Source: DATFVJ01 sp035517695 (lineage in GTDB: Bacteria; Actinomycetota; Actinomycetes; Streptosporangiales; Streptosporangiaceae). From it: a stretch of DNA of 64,000 nucleotides. Both the position numbers and the translations under genes were made by a program. The stretch is from assembly GCA_035517695.1 (NCBI GenBank), contig DATIYI010000204.1:59379-123378 (forward strand), given 5' to 3'. The notes beneath the pieces are model-generated. The model saw nothing but the letters and a program-made list of their open reading frames with translations. It had not been told where the DNA came from and did no database searches. Positions 16,475 to 24,495 of the stretch are shown in pieces (within the stretch, counting starts at the first letter, position 1; each line of letters opens with the position of its first letter).

Positions 16475-17368
16475 TCAGCCAAATGCCTCGCCACGTTCAA
16501 GCAGCAGGTTGTACAGCATCTGCTGGATCGTCTCCCGCACTTGATCGGTGAGCTCGAAGATGGTCGCCGGATCGTCTGCCGCGCCCGCCTCGTAACCGTC
16601 GGTCGGCACCGGCTCGCCGAAGCCGATAAGCCATCTGGAGGGCAGCGGGATCGCGCCGAGCGGCCCAAGCCATGGGAACAGGGGGGTGATCGGGAAGTAG
16701 GGAAATCCGAGGAGCCGCGCGATCGGCCGGGCGTTGGCGATCATCGGGAAGATCTCCTCTGCGCCGACGATCGCGCAGGGGATTATCGGCACGCCGGCCC
16801 GGACCGCCGACGCCGCGAAGCCGCCGCGGCCAAACCGCTGCAGGTGGTATCGCTGCGAAAACGGTTTGCCGAGGCCCTTGTAGCCTTCCGGGCACACCCC
16901 GACGAGCTCACCGAGGTCAAAGAGGCGCTCCGCGTCCGGCGGGCAGGCGAGTGCGTGCCCGGATTTGCGCGCCAGATGGGAAAGCACCGGTATCGCGTAG
17001 ACAAGGTCCGCCCCGAGCAGCCGCAGCTGCCGGTGCGCAGGGTGCTCGTCGAGCAGGCCGACCTGCAGCATCATCGCGTCGACAGGAAGCGTCCCCGAAT
17101 GGTTGGACACGACGAGCGCCGCGCCCTTTTCTGGCACGCGTTCCACATCACGCATCTGGATGCGGAACCAATGCCGGTACAGCATGCGGGCGGCCGGCAT
17201 CAGCACGGTCTCGTTGAGGTCGGTGTCGAAACCGAACTGATCGATCTCGTACTCACCCTTGATCCTGCGGCGTAGGAAAGTGAGCAGCGTAACCACCTGC
17301 TCCGTGAACGCGTCAGCCTGATCCGCGTGGCGGCCCCGGGGCCCGTTGGCGGAGCCGATGTCTGTCAT
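16475..17368 (-). CDS. PlsC-like lysophospholipid acyltransferase family protein
   Basis: 297 residues with the acyltransferase HX4D motif in ALVVSNHSGTLPVDAMML, the FPEG-type motif as VCPEGYKGLGKPFSQRYHLQRFGRGGFA, and a downstream PIIPCAIVGAEEIFP. These define the glycerolphosphate acyltransferase superfamily, which transfers acyl groups to lysophospholipids or glycerol phosphate at the membrane. Hydrophobic segments around PYFPITPLFPWLGPLGAIPLPSRWLIGFG could associate with the bilayer. The start overlaps the stop of the upstream epimerase gene by 4 bases (ATGA), so the pair is coupled. Confidence 0.85.
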   Translation of the reverse strand: MTDIGSANGPRGRHADQADAFTEQVVTLLTFLRRRIKGEYEIDQFGFDTDLNETVLMPAARMLYRHWFRIQMRDVERVPEKGAALVVSNHSGTLPVDAMMLQVGLLDEHPAHRQLRLLGADLVYAIPVLSHLARKSGHALACPPDAERLFDLGELVGVCPEGYKGLGKPFSQRYHLQRFGRGGFAASAVRAGVPIIPCAIVGAEEIFPMIANARPIARLLGFPYFPITPLFPWLGPLGAIPLPSRWLIGFGEPVPTDGYEAGAADDPATIFELTDQVRETIQQMLYNLLLERGEAFG

Positions 17369-18495
17369 ATCGGCGCGCCTTCCGAGTACGGCGAAGCCTG
17401 GGCCTGGTGAGCGTCGTCGGCGGGTCGCAGGGCGTCGAGCGCAGCGGCGAGCGCGCCATCGGCCGCGGCAACCGGACGGCTGCAGGTCAGCCCGCGGTCC
17501 GCGACGAAGGCGGCGAACGCTTCCTCGGTGGTGCGCCGCGGCGCCCAGCCCAATTCGCGCTCGAGTTTCGTCCCGTCCACCACGCGCCCGTACCTAAGCA
17601 GGTCACGCTGTTCGGGCGACACGTCGGGAAAGAAGCCGAGGCCCGCGATCGCGTCGAGCGCGGGCCCGGGCATCGGCACCGGCACGCGGCCGCCCCGGCG
17701 CAGGCACTGGGAAAGATACATGGCGCCACGCCCAGTGACGTTGAAGATCCCAGGATGGTCGTGCGCGACCACCCGCCTGACGACCTCTACGCCGTCCCAG
17801 AGGTCCACGAATTGGATCCGCGGATCGTGGCCGAGCACGGTCGGCGTCACCGGCAACATGAAATATCGCGTCAGCGGCGAGTCCACGCGATGCCCGAGGA
17901 AGTTGACAAACCGCAGCACGGAAACGGCGATGTCAGGCCGCCGCCGCGCCAGGCCACGGACATACCCCTCGACGTCGACCACGTCCCTCGCGAGGCCATG
18001 GCTCGCCCTCGGCTCCATGTCCTCGGTGAAGACGGTGGGATTGCGAGCCGATGTGCCGTATACCGCCGTGCTGGACCTGACGACCAGCTTGCGCACAGTC
18101 GGCGACCGCTGGCACGCAATGAGCAGTTGCATCGCGCCGACGACGTTGGTCTCCTTCATCGACGCGCGGCCACCGGCGGCCCCTGGTGTCGTGGCCAGGC
18201 CGAGGTGCACGACAGTATCCGCCGCTGTCGCCTTGATCAGTTCCCCGAGCTGGTTTGTCCGCACGTCGAGGCGGACGACCTCCTCGTCAGGCCGCGCGGC
18301 CTGTCCCGCAGCCTGCTGCGGCCAGTCACCGGATGCCGCCTCAGCCGCCCGCGGCCGAGGGCGCGAGGCCGTGTCAGCGGTAGCCGGGCCCGCCACCTCG
18401 ATCAGGCGTTCAATGCCTGGCTCGTCCCGCAAGATCGCGGCTACCTCCGCACCTAGGTAACCGGAGACGCCGGTTATGAGGACAACTCGAGCCAT
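17365..18495 (-). CDS. NAD-dependent epimerase/dehydratase-like (extended SDR) protein
   Basis: 376 residues from the ATG at 18495; the open frame upstream encodes only repetitive Arg/Ala sequence. The Rossmann motif is ARVVLITGVSGYLGAEVAAIL. Later features are VVHLGLATTPG, KLVVRSSTAVYGTSARNPTVFTED and VSVLRFVNFLGH, the pattern of UDP-sugar-type extended SDRs. The usual YxxxK pair is not evident; the corresponding stretch reads DVEGYVRGLARRRPD, so catalysis may be lost or altered. An insert after the first strand pair (TASRPRPRAAEAASGDWPQQ) is low complexity. Coupled to the downstream PlsC-like gene, suggesting a lipid or envelope role. Confidence 0.8.
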   Translation of the reverse strand: MARVVLITGVSGYLGAEVAAILRDEPGIERLIEVAGPATADTASRPRPRAAEAASGDWPQQAAGQAARPDEEVVRLDVRTNQLGELIKATAADTVVHLGLATTPGAAGGRASMKETNVVGAMQLLIACQRSPTVRKLVVRSSTAVYGTSARNPTVFTEDMEPRASHGLARDVVDVEGYVRGLARRRPDIAVSVLRFVNFLGHRVDSPLTRYFMLPVTPTVLGHDPRIQFVDLWDGVEVVRRVVAHDHPGIFNVTGRGAMYLSQCLRRGGRVPVPMPGPALDAIAGLGFFPDVSPEQRDLLRYGRVVDGTKLERELGWAPRRTTEEAFAAFVADRGLTCSRPVAAADGALAAALDALRPADDAHQAQASPYSEGAPI

Positions 18496-18662
18496 CGATG
18501 CTCCCGGTCTGGAGCGGCTTGCCTGGAGCGGCTTGCCCGGAAAGGCTTGGGCTGGAGCCGCTTGGCTGGAGCGCCGCCCGCGAGGAGTGGCCCGCCTGAA
18601 GCCTGCCCGCGGGCCGCCCAGCATCGTCGGGCGGCAGCAGTGGCCAGGCGGCGCCTTCCCGT

Positions 18663-18698
18663 TACTTCTTGTTGCGGCGCTACTTCTTGTTGCGGCGC
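18663..18698. repeat. 18-bp tandem duplication over the 3' end of the small ribosome-associated gene
   Basis: TACTTCTTGTTGCGGCGC occurs at 18663-18680 and again at 18681-18698. The copy at 18681-18698 encodes the C-terminal RRNKK and most of the stop of the 32-residue protein; the other copy lies just beyond the stop. A readthrough would extend the protein by the same residues before a second stop. Confidence 0.9.
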
Positions 18699-18778
18699 TG
18701 GATGCGCGTCTTCTTTAGGAGCTTGCGATGCTTCTTCTTCGCCATTCGCTTGCGGCGCTTCTTGATGACAGAACCCAC
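18680..18778 (-). CDS. 32-residue AURKAIP1/COX24-domain small basic protein
   Basis: A 32-codon gene whose product begins MGSVIKKRRKRMAKKKHRK and ends QRRNKK, essentially the actinobacterial form of the AURKAIP1/COX24 small protein. Related proteins in actinobacteria have been placed on the 30S ribosomal subunit (bS22 type). Over half the residues are Lys or Arg. The start is GTG with AAGGTGG 4-5 bases upstream. It lies between the epimerase gene and an HTH gene on the same strand. The last 18 bases, including the stop, are duplicated immediately downstream, so a second stop follows the first. Confidence 0.9.
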   Translation of the reverse strand: MGSVIKKRRKRMAKKKHRKLLKKTRIQRRNKK

Positions 18779-18971
18779 GACACCACCTTCACTCGGACCC
18801 GAGGGACGCGTACGCATAGTGGACACCAGATACCGGGCGCATGCCCGGAGTTAGGGTACCGCCGCTACCAGCGCCCTCAGCGCCGCGTGTCCCCTCTCAC
18901 CAGCCCGAGCCGGACCTTGGGATCCCCGCGGCGGGAAACCTAGAACAACCGTCCGATCATCCTAGGCGTGC

Positions 18972-19175
18972 TCACCCCGTCCCGACGAACGCGTCCTCCA
19001 GATAGTGGTGAACTGCCTGCTCTGGCACTCGGAATGACCGGCCTACCCGGATCGCCTCAAGCTCGCCTGAGTGCACTAGCCGGTAAACGGTCATCTTGGA
19101 CACGCGCATGATCGAGGCAACTTCTGCCACGGTCAGGAACTTAACTTCGCTCAGCGGACGGTCGCCTGCATCCAT
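18972..19175 (-). CDS. MerR/excisionase-type helix-turn-helix protein
   Basis: 67 residues from the ATG at 19175 (AGAGGG about 8 bases upstream). Nearly the whole protein is one DNA-binding domain: KFLTVAEVASIMRVSKMTVYRLVHSGELEAIRVGRSFRVPEQAVHHYLED, the winged HTH of the excisionase/AlpA/BldC class. It is not BldC itself, judging by the core sequence. Homologous small HTH genes commonly sit beside proC in actinobacteria. It probably binds DNA as a multimer; targets are unknown. Confidence 0.85.
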   Translation of the reverse strand: MDAGDRPLSEVKFLTVAEVASIMRVSKMTVYRLVHSGELEAIRVGRSFRVPEQAVHHYLEDAFVGTG

Positions 19176-19333
19176 TGATTGCCCTCTTCCACACGTGACC
19201 TGAGTACGTCTGGCCGGAATCTGCGCATCAGTCACGCACGTCTCCAGGGTAAGTCCCGTGCAGAATGGTGCAACCCTGGCGAGGCAGGTCTTTTGTCCCT
19301 ACAGTCCCCGCTGCCACGGTATGTGAAGTCACG

Positions 19334-20536
19334 TCAGGACTGTGGATCAAGCCCATGGCCAGGGAAAATGGCCACCCGGGTTGCCATGATGGACCGATCC
19401 ACGGGATCGGCGGGATCGTAACCGTCACCGAACGGTCTGTACACGGCATCTTCCCCGTCCGTCATCCGTTCCGGCGCCTGCTCCCCCGTCCTGCCCCTGG
19501 CGTAGTCTCGCCACTCACGCGGCGTCTCGGCGGCGGGATCAACCGGCACGCCCGCTGCCTCGGCGAGCAGATGGGTCCAGGCTCGTGGCACGACCTCGAC
19601 GAGCGCATAACCGCCGCCGCCGGTGAGAACCCAGCGTCCGCCCGCCGTCTCGTGCGCCAGCCGGTGCACGGCGGCGTAGGCGGCCCGCTGCGCATCGAGG
19701 CTGAGCTCGAAGTGGGCGAGCGGGTCAAGCCGGTGACTGTCACAGCCATGCTGGCTGACCACCACCTGCGGCCGGAACTCACGCATTAGCGGCGGGACGA
19801 CCGCATCGAATGCCCGCAGCCACGCCGCATCACCCGTGCCAGCGGGCAGCGCGACGTTGACGGCGTAACCCGCGCCTTCGCCGGACCCGATCTCGGTGGG
19901 AAAGCCGGTGCCGGGGAAGAGAAAGCGCGGATGCTCGTGCAGGCTGATCGTCAGCACGCGAGGATCGGCGTAGAAGGCCGCCTGCACGCCGTCCCCGTGG
20001 TGGACGTCAAGGTCGACGTAAGCGACCCGCTCTGCCCCTTGGGTGAGCAGCCAGGCGATGCCGATAGCGGGGTCGTTGTACACGCAGAACCCGCTCGCCG
20101 CGCGTCTCATCGCATGGTGCAGGCCGCCCGCCACGTTGGCGGCGTGTGTCGCCGGATGCGTCGCTTCCGTCCAGACGGCTCTCGCCGCGGCGACGGTGGC
20201 GCCAGCGACGAGCGCGGACGCTTCATGCATCCCGGCGAACACCGGGTTGTCCGGCGTGCCGAGGCCGAACGAGGGATCGGGCGCCATTGTCTGGCCCGCT
20301 CGCCTGACCGCCGCAATGTAGGCGGGGTCGTGCACGAATTCGAGAAGCTTCTCGCTGGCCAGCTCCGCCGCGATCAGCGACACTCCGGGGGATTCAAACA
20401 CGCGAAGCGCGCGAGCGAGGGCCATGGTCAGCTCAACCCGGACCGGAGCCAGCGGGTGCCCGGGTCCGAAGTCGTAGTCGGCGAGCGTGTCATCCCAGAC
20501 CACCTGAAGCGTGCAGCCCCCAGCAGCGTCCGCCAT
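19334..20536 (-). CDS. acetoin-utilisation/histone-deacetylase family protein (AcuC-like)
   Basis: 400-residue zinc-dependent deacetylase of the histone deacetylase superfamily. Landmarks are PGHPLAPVRVELTMAL near the N-terminus, GGLHHAMRRAASGFCVYNDPAIGIAWL, the metal and charge-relay segment VAYVDLDVHHGDGVQAAFY, SLHEHPRFLFPGTG, SQHGCDSHRLDPLAHFELS and the GGGGYAL turn. These match AcuC-type lysine deacetylases that remove acetyl groups from metabolic enzymes such as acetyl-CoA synthetase. Its start is 24 bases downstream of proC on the same strand, so it may be co-expressed with proline metabolism. Substrate not deducible. Confidence 0.9.
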   Translation of the reverse strand: MADAAGGCTLQVVWDDTLADYDFGPGHPLAPVRVELTMALARALRVFESPGVSLIAAELASEKLLEFVHDPAYIAAVRRAGQTMAPDPSFGLGTPDNPVFAGMHEASALVAGATVAAARAVWTEATHPATHAANVAGGLHHAMRRAASGFCVYNDPAIGIAWLLTQGAERVAYVDLDVHHGDGVQAAFYADPRVLTISLHEHPRFLFPGTGFPTEIGSGEGAGYAVNVALPAGTGDAAWLRAFDAVVPPLMREFRPQVVVSQHGCDSHRLDPLAHFELSLDAQRAAYAAVHRLAHETAGGRWVLTGGGGYALVEVVPRAWTHLLAEAAGVPVDPAAETPREWRDYARGRTGEQAPERMTDGEDAVYRPFGDGYDPADPVDRSIMATRVAIFPGHGLDPQS

Positions 20537-20559
20537 TCCCGTGCTCCCCGCCGCTCTTC

Positions 20560-21357
20560 CTAGCCCTGCGTGCCCAATGCACGCGCGCGGTCACGCGCGG
20601 CCTCTATGGCAGCGAGGAACGCCGCCCGTACCCGGTGTTTCTCCAGTTCACGTACGGCCGAGGCGGTGGTACCCGCGGGCGAGGTGACGGCCTCCCGCAA
20701 CAGCACAGGATGCTCACCCGATTCGCGGAGCATGGTTGCCGCACCGCAGACCGTCTGTATGACCATCTCGAGCGCGGCACCGCGCGGGATACCGAGCAGG
20801 ATCCCCGCGTCCACCATCGCCTCGACCAGGTAGTAGACGTAGGCGGGCCCGCTTCCTGACAATGCGGTCGCCGCGTCCTGCTGCGACTCGGGGATGCGCA
20901 GTACCTTGCCGACCGGGCGCAGCAGTTCCTCGGTGCGGTGCAAATGTTCCGCGCCCGCGAACCGCCCAGCCGATATCACGCTCATCGCCTCGTCCACGAG
21001 CACAGGCGTGTTCGACATGACACGGACCACGGGCAGGTCAAGGCCCAGCTTGCTCTCGATGAAACCCGTCGTGATGCCCGCAGCGACCGACACGACGAGG
21101 CGTCCGGGATCCAGGCACGGTGCAATCTCGTCCAACGCCGCGGCCATGTCCTGCGGCTTGACGGCGAGCACGAGCGTCGCCGCGACCTTCGCGGCTTCCC
21201 TCGCGTTCACCGCCTCCACACCGTAGCGCGCACGCAACTCGGCGCCGCGCTCAGGTCGGCGCACCGCGACGATCACCTCGGATGTCGGCCGCCCCGCCCG
21301 TAGCAGTCCGGAGGTCAGCGCCTCGCCCATCTTTCCGGCACCGAGAATCGCAATCAC
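20560..21357 (-). CDS. proC: pyrroline-5-carboxylate reductase
   Basis: Last step of proline synthesis: NAD(P)H reduction of pyrroline-5-carboxylate. 265 residues, family length. The Rossmann start is IAILGAGKMGEALTSGLLRAG; the conserved VLAVKPQDM, VSVAAGITTGFIESKLG and VRVMSNTPVLVDEAMSVI follow. The C-terminal dimerisation and substrate segment is ATALSGSGPAYVYYLVEAMVDAGILLGIPRGAAL, with TSPAGTTASAVRELEKHRVRAAFLAAIEAARDRARALG at the end. It lies 52 bases downstream of the proline dehydrogenase gene on the same strand. Confidence 0.96.
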   Translation of the reverse strand: MIAILGAGKMGEALTSGLLRAGRPTSEVIVAVRRPERGAELRARYGVEAVNAREAAKVAATLVLAVKPQDMAAALDEIAPCLDPGRLVVSVAAGITTGFIESKLGLDLPVVRVMSNTPVLVDEAMSVISAGRFAGAEHLHRTEELLRPVGKVLRIPESQQDAATALSGSGPAYVYYLVEAMVDAGILLGIPRGAALEMVIQTVCGAATMLRESGEHPVLLREAVTSPAGTTASAVRELEKHRVRAAFLAAIEAARDRARALGTQG

Positions 21358-21409
21358 CTTGGCAGTTTATCCGCCGCGGGCCGGCCGCCCATGACCGCGG
21401 CTAGGCAGG

Positions 21410-22363
21410 CTACCGCCGCGAAGCCAGCGCGCGGAAGAAGAACATCAAGTTGGCCGGGCGCTCCGCCAGGCGGCGCATCAGATAGCCATACCAGTCATTC
21501 CCGTAAGGCACGTACACCCGCACGGTGTAGCCGAAAGCAGCGAGCCTGCGCTGCTCGGCCGGATTGACACCGTACAGCATCTGGAACTCGTAGCTGCTTG
21601 CTGGCCGGCGATTCAGCGTCGCCTGCGCCAGCGCGATCTTGATCATCCTGGCGTCGTGCGTGGCGAGCATCGGATAACCACGTCCCGCCATCAGCACACG
21701 CAGGCACCTCGCGTAAGAACGATCGATCTGGTGACGGGTGACGAACGCGACATCATCCGGCGCCTGGTACGCACCCTTGCACAGCCGCACCCGGATGCCG
21801 GGCTCAGCCAATTGCGCACAGTCACGCTGCGAGCGGCGCAGATACGACTGGATCACGCAACCGAGATCGCCGAACTCCGCCCGTAGCTCCGCCACGATGC
21901 GCAGGGTGGGCTCCACCGCGGCGTGATCTTCCATGTCCACGGTGACCGTGCTGCCCGCGGCGCGGGCCGCCGAGCAGATCCTGGCGATATGGCAGGCCGC
22001 GGTCTTCTCGCCGTGGCTGGCGAGCCTGAGCCCGACCGCCGACGGCTTGACCGACACCTCGGCGGCGCCGATGACGGCGCCACCCCCGGGCCCAGCAAGT
22101 CCCGCCCTGGCCAGGCCTTCGATCAGCCGCACGTACTCATCCGCAGCTGCCGCCGCGTGCCGGGGTTCGGTCGTGTCCTCACCCAGGTGATCGAGGGTGA
22201 CAAGCAAGCCGTCTCCGCGCAGCCGTGCAGTAACTCTTGTCGCGTCCGCGGCGGTGTCACCGGCGACGAAGCGGGCGACGACGTCCTTCGTGTACGGCGC
22301 GGCGGCGATGAACCCGCGGATGCGAGCGCTTTCCGACATCGCCAACAGGCTGCGGCGCAGCAT
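21410..22363 (-). CDS. monofunctional proline dehydrogenase
   Basis: 317-residue FAD-dependent TIM-barrel enzyme oxidising proline to pyrroline-5-carboxylate. Motifs include GGGAVIGAAEVSVKPSAVGLRLAS, TVTVDMEDHAAVEPTL, VIQSYLRRSQRD, RIRLCKGAYQAPDD-type segment (VRLCKGAYQAPDDVAF), SYEFQMLYGVNPAEQRRL and YVPYGNDWYGYLMRRLAERPANLMFFFRAL, with the substrate-binding paired arginines. The length is typical of monofunctional bacterial PRODH. Adjacent proC catalyses the reverse direction, so separate control would be expected; only 52 bases separate them. Confidence 0.93.
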   Translation of the reverse strand: MLRRSLLAMSESARIRGFIAAAPYTKDVVARFVAGDTAADATRVTARLRGDGLLVTLDHLGEDTTEPRHAAAAADEYVRLIEGLARAGLAGPGGGAVIGAAEVSVKPSAVGLRLASHGEKTAACHIARICSAARAAGSTVTVDMEDHAAVEPTLRIVAELRAEFGDLGCVIQSYLRRSQRDCAQLAEPGIRVRLCKGAYQAPDDVAFVTRHQIDRSYARCLRVLMAGRGYPMLATHDARMIKIALAQATLNRRPASSYEFQMLYGVNPAEQRRLAAFGYTVRVYVPYGNDWYGYLMRRLAERPANLMFFFRALASRR

Positions 22364-22413
22364 TGCGTGCGACCTCCAGGCAGTACCACGGACGGTGTGC
22401 TGGTGCGCCCAGG

Positions 22414-23493
22414 CTACGCGCGGCGCAGCGACCTCGATGCCGCTCGCAAGTTAACTTTGACTTTTGCGCCCTCGTCAGGGGAGACCACGACCTCCTGCGC
22501 GGCGGCGATGCCAGCCGCGAGAAAATCTGCGGTCACCGGGGTGGTCCGCTTGACGAGCGCGAGCGCGATCGGCCCGAGCTCGAAATGCCGTGCGGCGGAA
22601 CCGACAAATCCCACCGCCACACCGTCGAGCTCGACGGGATCACCGTGGCTGGGCAGCCGGTCCGCGCTGCCGTCGAGGTGCAACATGACCAGACGGCGCG
22701 GCGGATGGCCGAGGTTATGCACCCGCGCCACTGTCTCCTGGCCCCGGTAGCAGCCCTTGTCCAGATGTACGGCGGTCGCGATCCAGCCGACCTCGTGCGG
22801 GATCGTGCGGTGGTCGGTATCAAGGCCAAAGCGTGGCTGGTGGGCCGCGATCCGCAGCGCCTCGAACGCCCACATGCCCGCCAGGCGGGCGCCGCTATCA
22901 CCCTGGCCCGTCGCACCCTGGCCCGTCGCACCGTGGCCGGTACCGCGCGGCCCGGTCAGCTGCGCGGCCAGCGTCTCCAGCTGATCTCTCATGACGATCA
23001 AATCGATACCGAACGGCTGCCGCAGCGTTGCCGCGGCTTCAGGTGCGAGGTCGCCCGCGCGCGGGCCTTTCAGCGTCAGCACCGCGAACTGCCCGCTGAC
23101 GTCCGCGGCCTCGACCCGGAGCATGAAGCGCATCGAGTCCAGGAAGGACACCAGGCCTGCGGCCATTCCAGGCTCGACATGTGCCCACACCGCGGTGCCG
23201 TCGTCGACGAGCGTGAGGTGGTGCTCGACGTGACCGTTCGGGCTGAGCACCAGCGCCTGCGTAGCGGTATCTGGCGCCAGTCGCTCGAGGTGCTGCGTGG
23301 TCAGGCTGTGCAGCCAGGACAACCTGTCGGGGCCGGTGATCCGGACCACGCCTCGGTTGCTGCGGTCGACCAGGCCGGCGCCGCCGGTCAGCGCGCGCTG
23401 TTCGGCGAACGGCTCACCATAGTGCGCGGCGACGGAGGAGTCTGGCTCGTCGGCGGCGACCGCTCCGGGAGACCGGAGCAATGGGGTGTCCAT
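22414..23493 (-). CDS. ygfZ: YgfZ/GcvT-domain folate-binding protein
   Basis: 359 residues related to the glycine-cleavage T protein. The YgfZ signature is clear: HLDKGCYRGQETVARVHNLGHPPRRLVMLHL. Other segments are VRITGPDRLSWLHSLTTQHLERL and LVLSPNGHVEHHLTLVDDG. YgfZ proteins bind tetrahydrofolate and assist repair or assembly of some iron-sulfur enzymes. A small Gly/Thr-rich insert (RGTGHGATGQGATGQG) interrupts the middle. The start ATG at 23493 lies immediately after the 3' end of the group II intron relic, so the native upstream region may have been replaced by the insertion. Confidence 0.88.
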   Translation of the reverse strand: MDTPLLRSPGAVAADEPDSSVAAHYGEPFAEQRALTGGAGLVDRSNRGVVRITGPDRLSWLHSLTTQHLERLAPDTATQALVLSPNGHVEHHLTLVDDGTAVWAHVEPGMAAGLVSFLDSMRFMLRVEAADVSGQFAVLTLKGPRAGDLAPEAAATLRQPFGIDLIVMRDQLETLAAQLTGPRGTGHGATGQGATGQGDSGARLAGMWAFEALRIAAHQPRFGLDTDHRTIPHEVGWIATAVHLDKGCYRGQETVARVHNLGHPPRRLVMLHLDGSADRLPSHGDPVELDGVAVGFVGSAARHFELGPIALALVKRTTPVTADFLAAGIAAAQEVVVSPDEGAKVKVNLRAASRSLRRA

Positions 23494-23496
23494 TGG

Positions 23497-23870
23497 TAGT
23501 CAGGGGCGCCGGTGCCGCAGCGCGGTCCGGTTTCCCCATCCCCCTTTCAAGTCAATCCGTACGTGCGGTTTTCCCGCATACGGCTTACCGGTGATCTTCC
23601 TGACATGGTTACGCCGCCTTCGGATAGCGGATTGTGCCGGAGAGCTTGTGCAGGCCCAGCCCGTGCAACCATTCCTCGGTCCACTGGTCCGCCTGCCCAA
23701 CGCGCAGGATGATGCTACGGCCCGCGTGCTCGCTCCCCGCAAAGAGGCTTTCGACACCCCGCTTAGCCCGCCGCCTCTCAACGACGAACCGGGGCCTGCT
23801 ACCGGGCGCTCCGGTGCCTACCCGGACGGGACTTTCACCCGCAGGCCTGGACCAGCTTCGAGGACGCAAC
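23497..23870 (-). mobile_element. group II intron relic without reverse transcriptase
   Basis: On the minus strand this stretch contains group II intron-like elements: a GGGTGAAAGTCCCGTCCGGG segment (23821-23840) typical of domain I, a GAAAG-rich middle, and a convincing 34-base domain V at 23554-23587. Possible domain VI sequence and a CTGACTAC-like 3' end follow before the ygfZ ATG. No reverse transcriptase/maturase frame is present, so any ORF was lost. The 164-codon ORF across the region is judged spurious. The 5' boundary is not clear. Confidence 0.6.
23554..23587 (-). ncRNA. group II intron domain V hairpin
   Basis: 34 nucleotides in the canonical form: an AGC catalytic triad at the 5' base, a lower stem CCGTA/TACGG, a two-base bulge region before TACGG, an upper stem GCGG/CCGC and a GAAA tetraloop. 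Domain V is the most conserved part of group II introns, and length and layout match exactly. Confidence 0.75.
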
Positions 23871-23885
23871 ATGACCCCAAGGTTA

Positions 23886-24001
23886 GGGCATGTCTGGCAG
23901 ACTCTTTTGGTCGCGCGGATCGCCCCGGCATCCAGGCAGCCCGCATCCACGCAGCCCGCATCCACGCAGCCCGCATCCACGCAGATTGACGAGACAGGCC
24001 C
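23886..24001. mobile_element. MITE-like element with TA target duplication
   Basis: A 116-base element bounded by inverted ends GGGCATGTCTGGCA (left) and GGGCCTGTCTCGTCA (right, minus strand), flanked by TA at 23884-23885 and 24002-24003. TA duplication is characteristic of IS630/Tc1-type transposition. It contains no gene, only four 15-base direct repeats at 23928-23984. Its right end provides the final G of the TAG stop of the Fur-family gene. Confidence 0.6.
23928..23984. repeat. 15-bp direct repeats inside the MITE-like element
   Basis: GCATCCASGCAGCCC is repeated from 23928, 23943 and 23958, with a truncated fourth copy at 23973-23984. The first copy has G where the others have C. Units abut without spacers. 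Confidence 0.9.
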
Positions 24002-24495
24002 TAACTCCCGCCGCGTGTGCTCAGCGCGCGCCCAGGCTCCGGCTCGGCGCGGCGCTTCGGCTCGGCGCCCCGCCTCGTGCTGCCCGCCCTGCAGGCGCCG
24101 CACCGGCCGAACACGGTCAGGTGGCCCACGTCGGTCTCGAAGCCGAGTTCACGGTCGAGCGTGTTCACGAGGTCGCCAACGGTCGCCGGGCTGGCCTCCG
24201 TCACGTTTCCGCAGTCCCTACAGACGAGGTGCACGTGATCCGCCTGCGCCGCCAGGTGGTAGGTCGGAGCGCCATGTCCGAGATGCGTGTGACTCACCAG
24301 GCCGAGCTGCTCGAGTAGCTCGAGGGTGCGGTAGACCGTGGAGATGTTCACGCCCCTGGACGTCAGCTGCACGTCGGCGCAGATATCCTCGGGTGTCGCG
24401 TGTTCGAGCTTGCTGATCGCTTCCAGCACAAGCTGCCGCTGCGGTGTGACACGGTATCCGCGCGACCGGAGTTCCTCGTGCCACGTCCGGGTCAT
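24001..24495 (-). CDS. Fur-family metal regulator, Nur-like
   Basis: 164 residues. The winged helix (residues ~10-80) reads GYRVTPQRQLVLEAISKLEHATPEDICADV and GVNISTVYRTLELLEQLGLVSHTHLGHGAPTYHLA. The metal-binding half has HVHLVCRDCGNVTEA and a second CXXC (GRCGACRAG). The sequence looks closer to Streptomyces Nur, the nickel-responsive Fur paralogue, than to Zur or FurA, but this is from memory. The C-terminal tail (TRRGAEPKRRAEPEPGRALSTRGGS) is not conserved and its stop codon TAG is completed by the MITE-like insertion, so the native C-terminus may have been different. The start is ATG at 24495. Confidence 0.85.
   Translation of the reverse strand: MTRTWHEELRSRGYRVTPQRQLVLEAISKLEHATPEDICADVQLTSRGVNISTVYRTLELLEQLGLVSHTHLGHGAPTYHLAAQADHVHLVCRDCGNVTEASPATVGDLVNTLDRELGFETDVGHLTVFGRCGACRAGSTRRGAEPKRRAEPEPGRALSTRGGS

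Noticed and set aside
23609..24103. Minus-strand 164-codon ORF over the intron relic and MITE
   Set aside because: It reads through two mobile-element relics and part of the Fur gene in another frame; not a gene.
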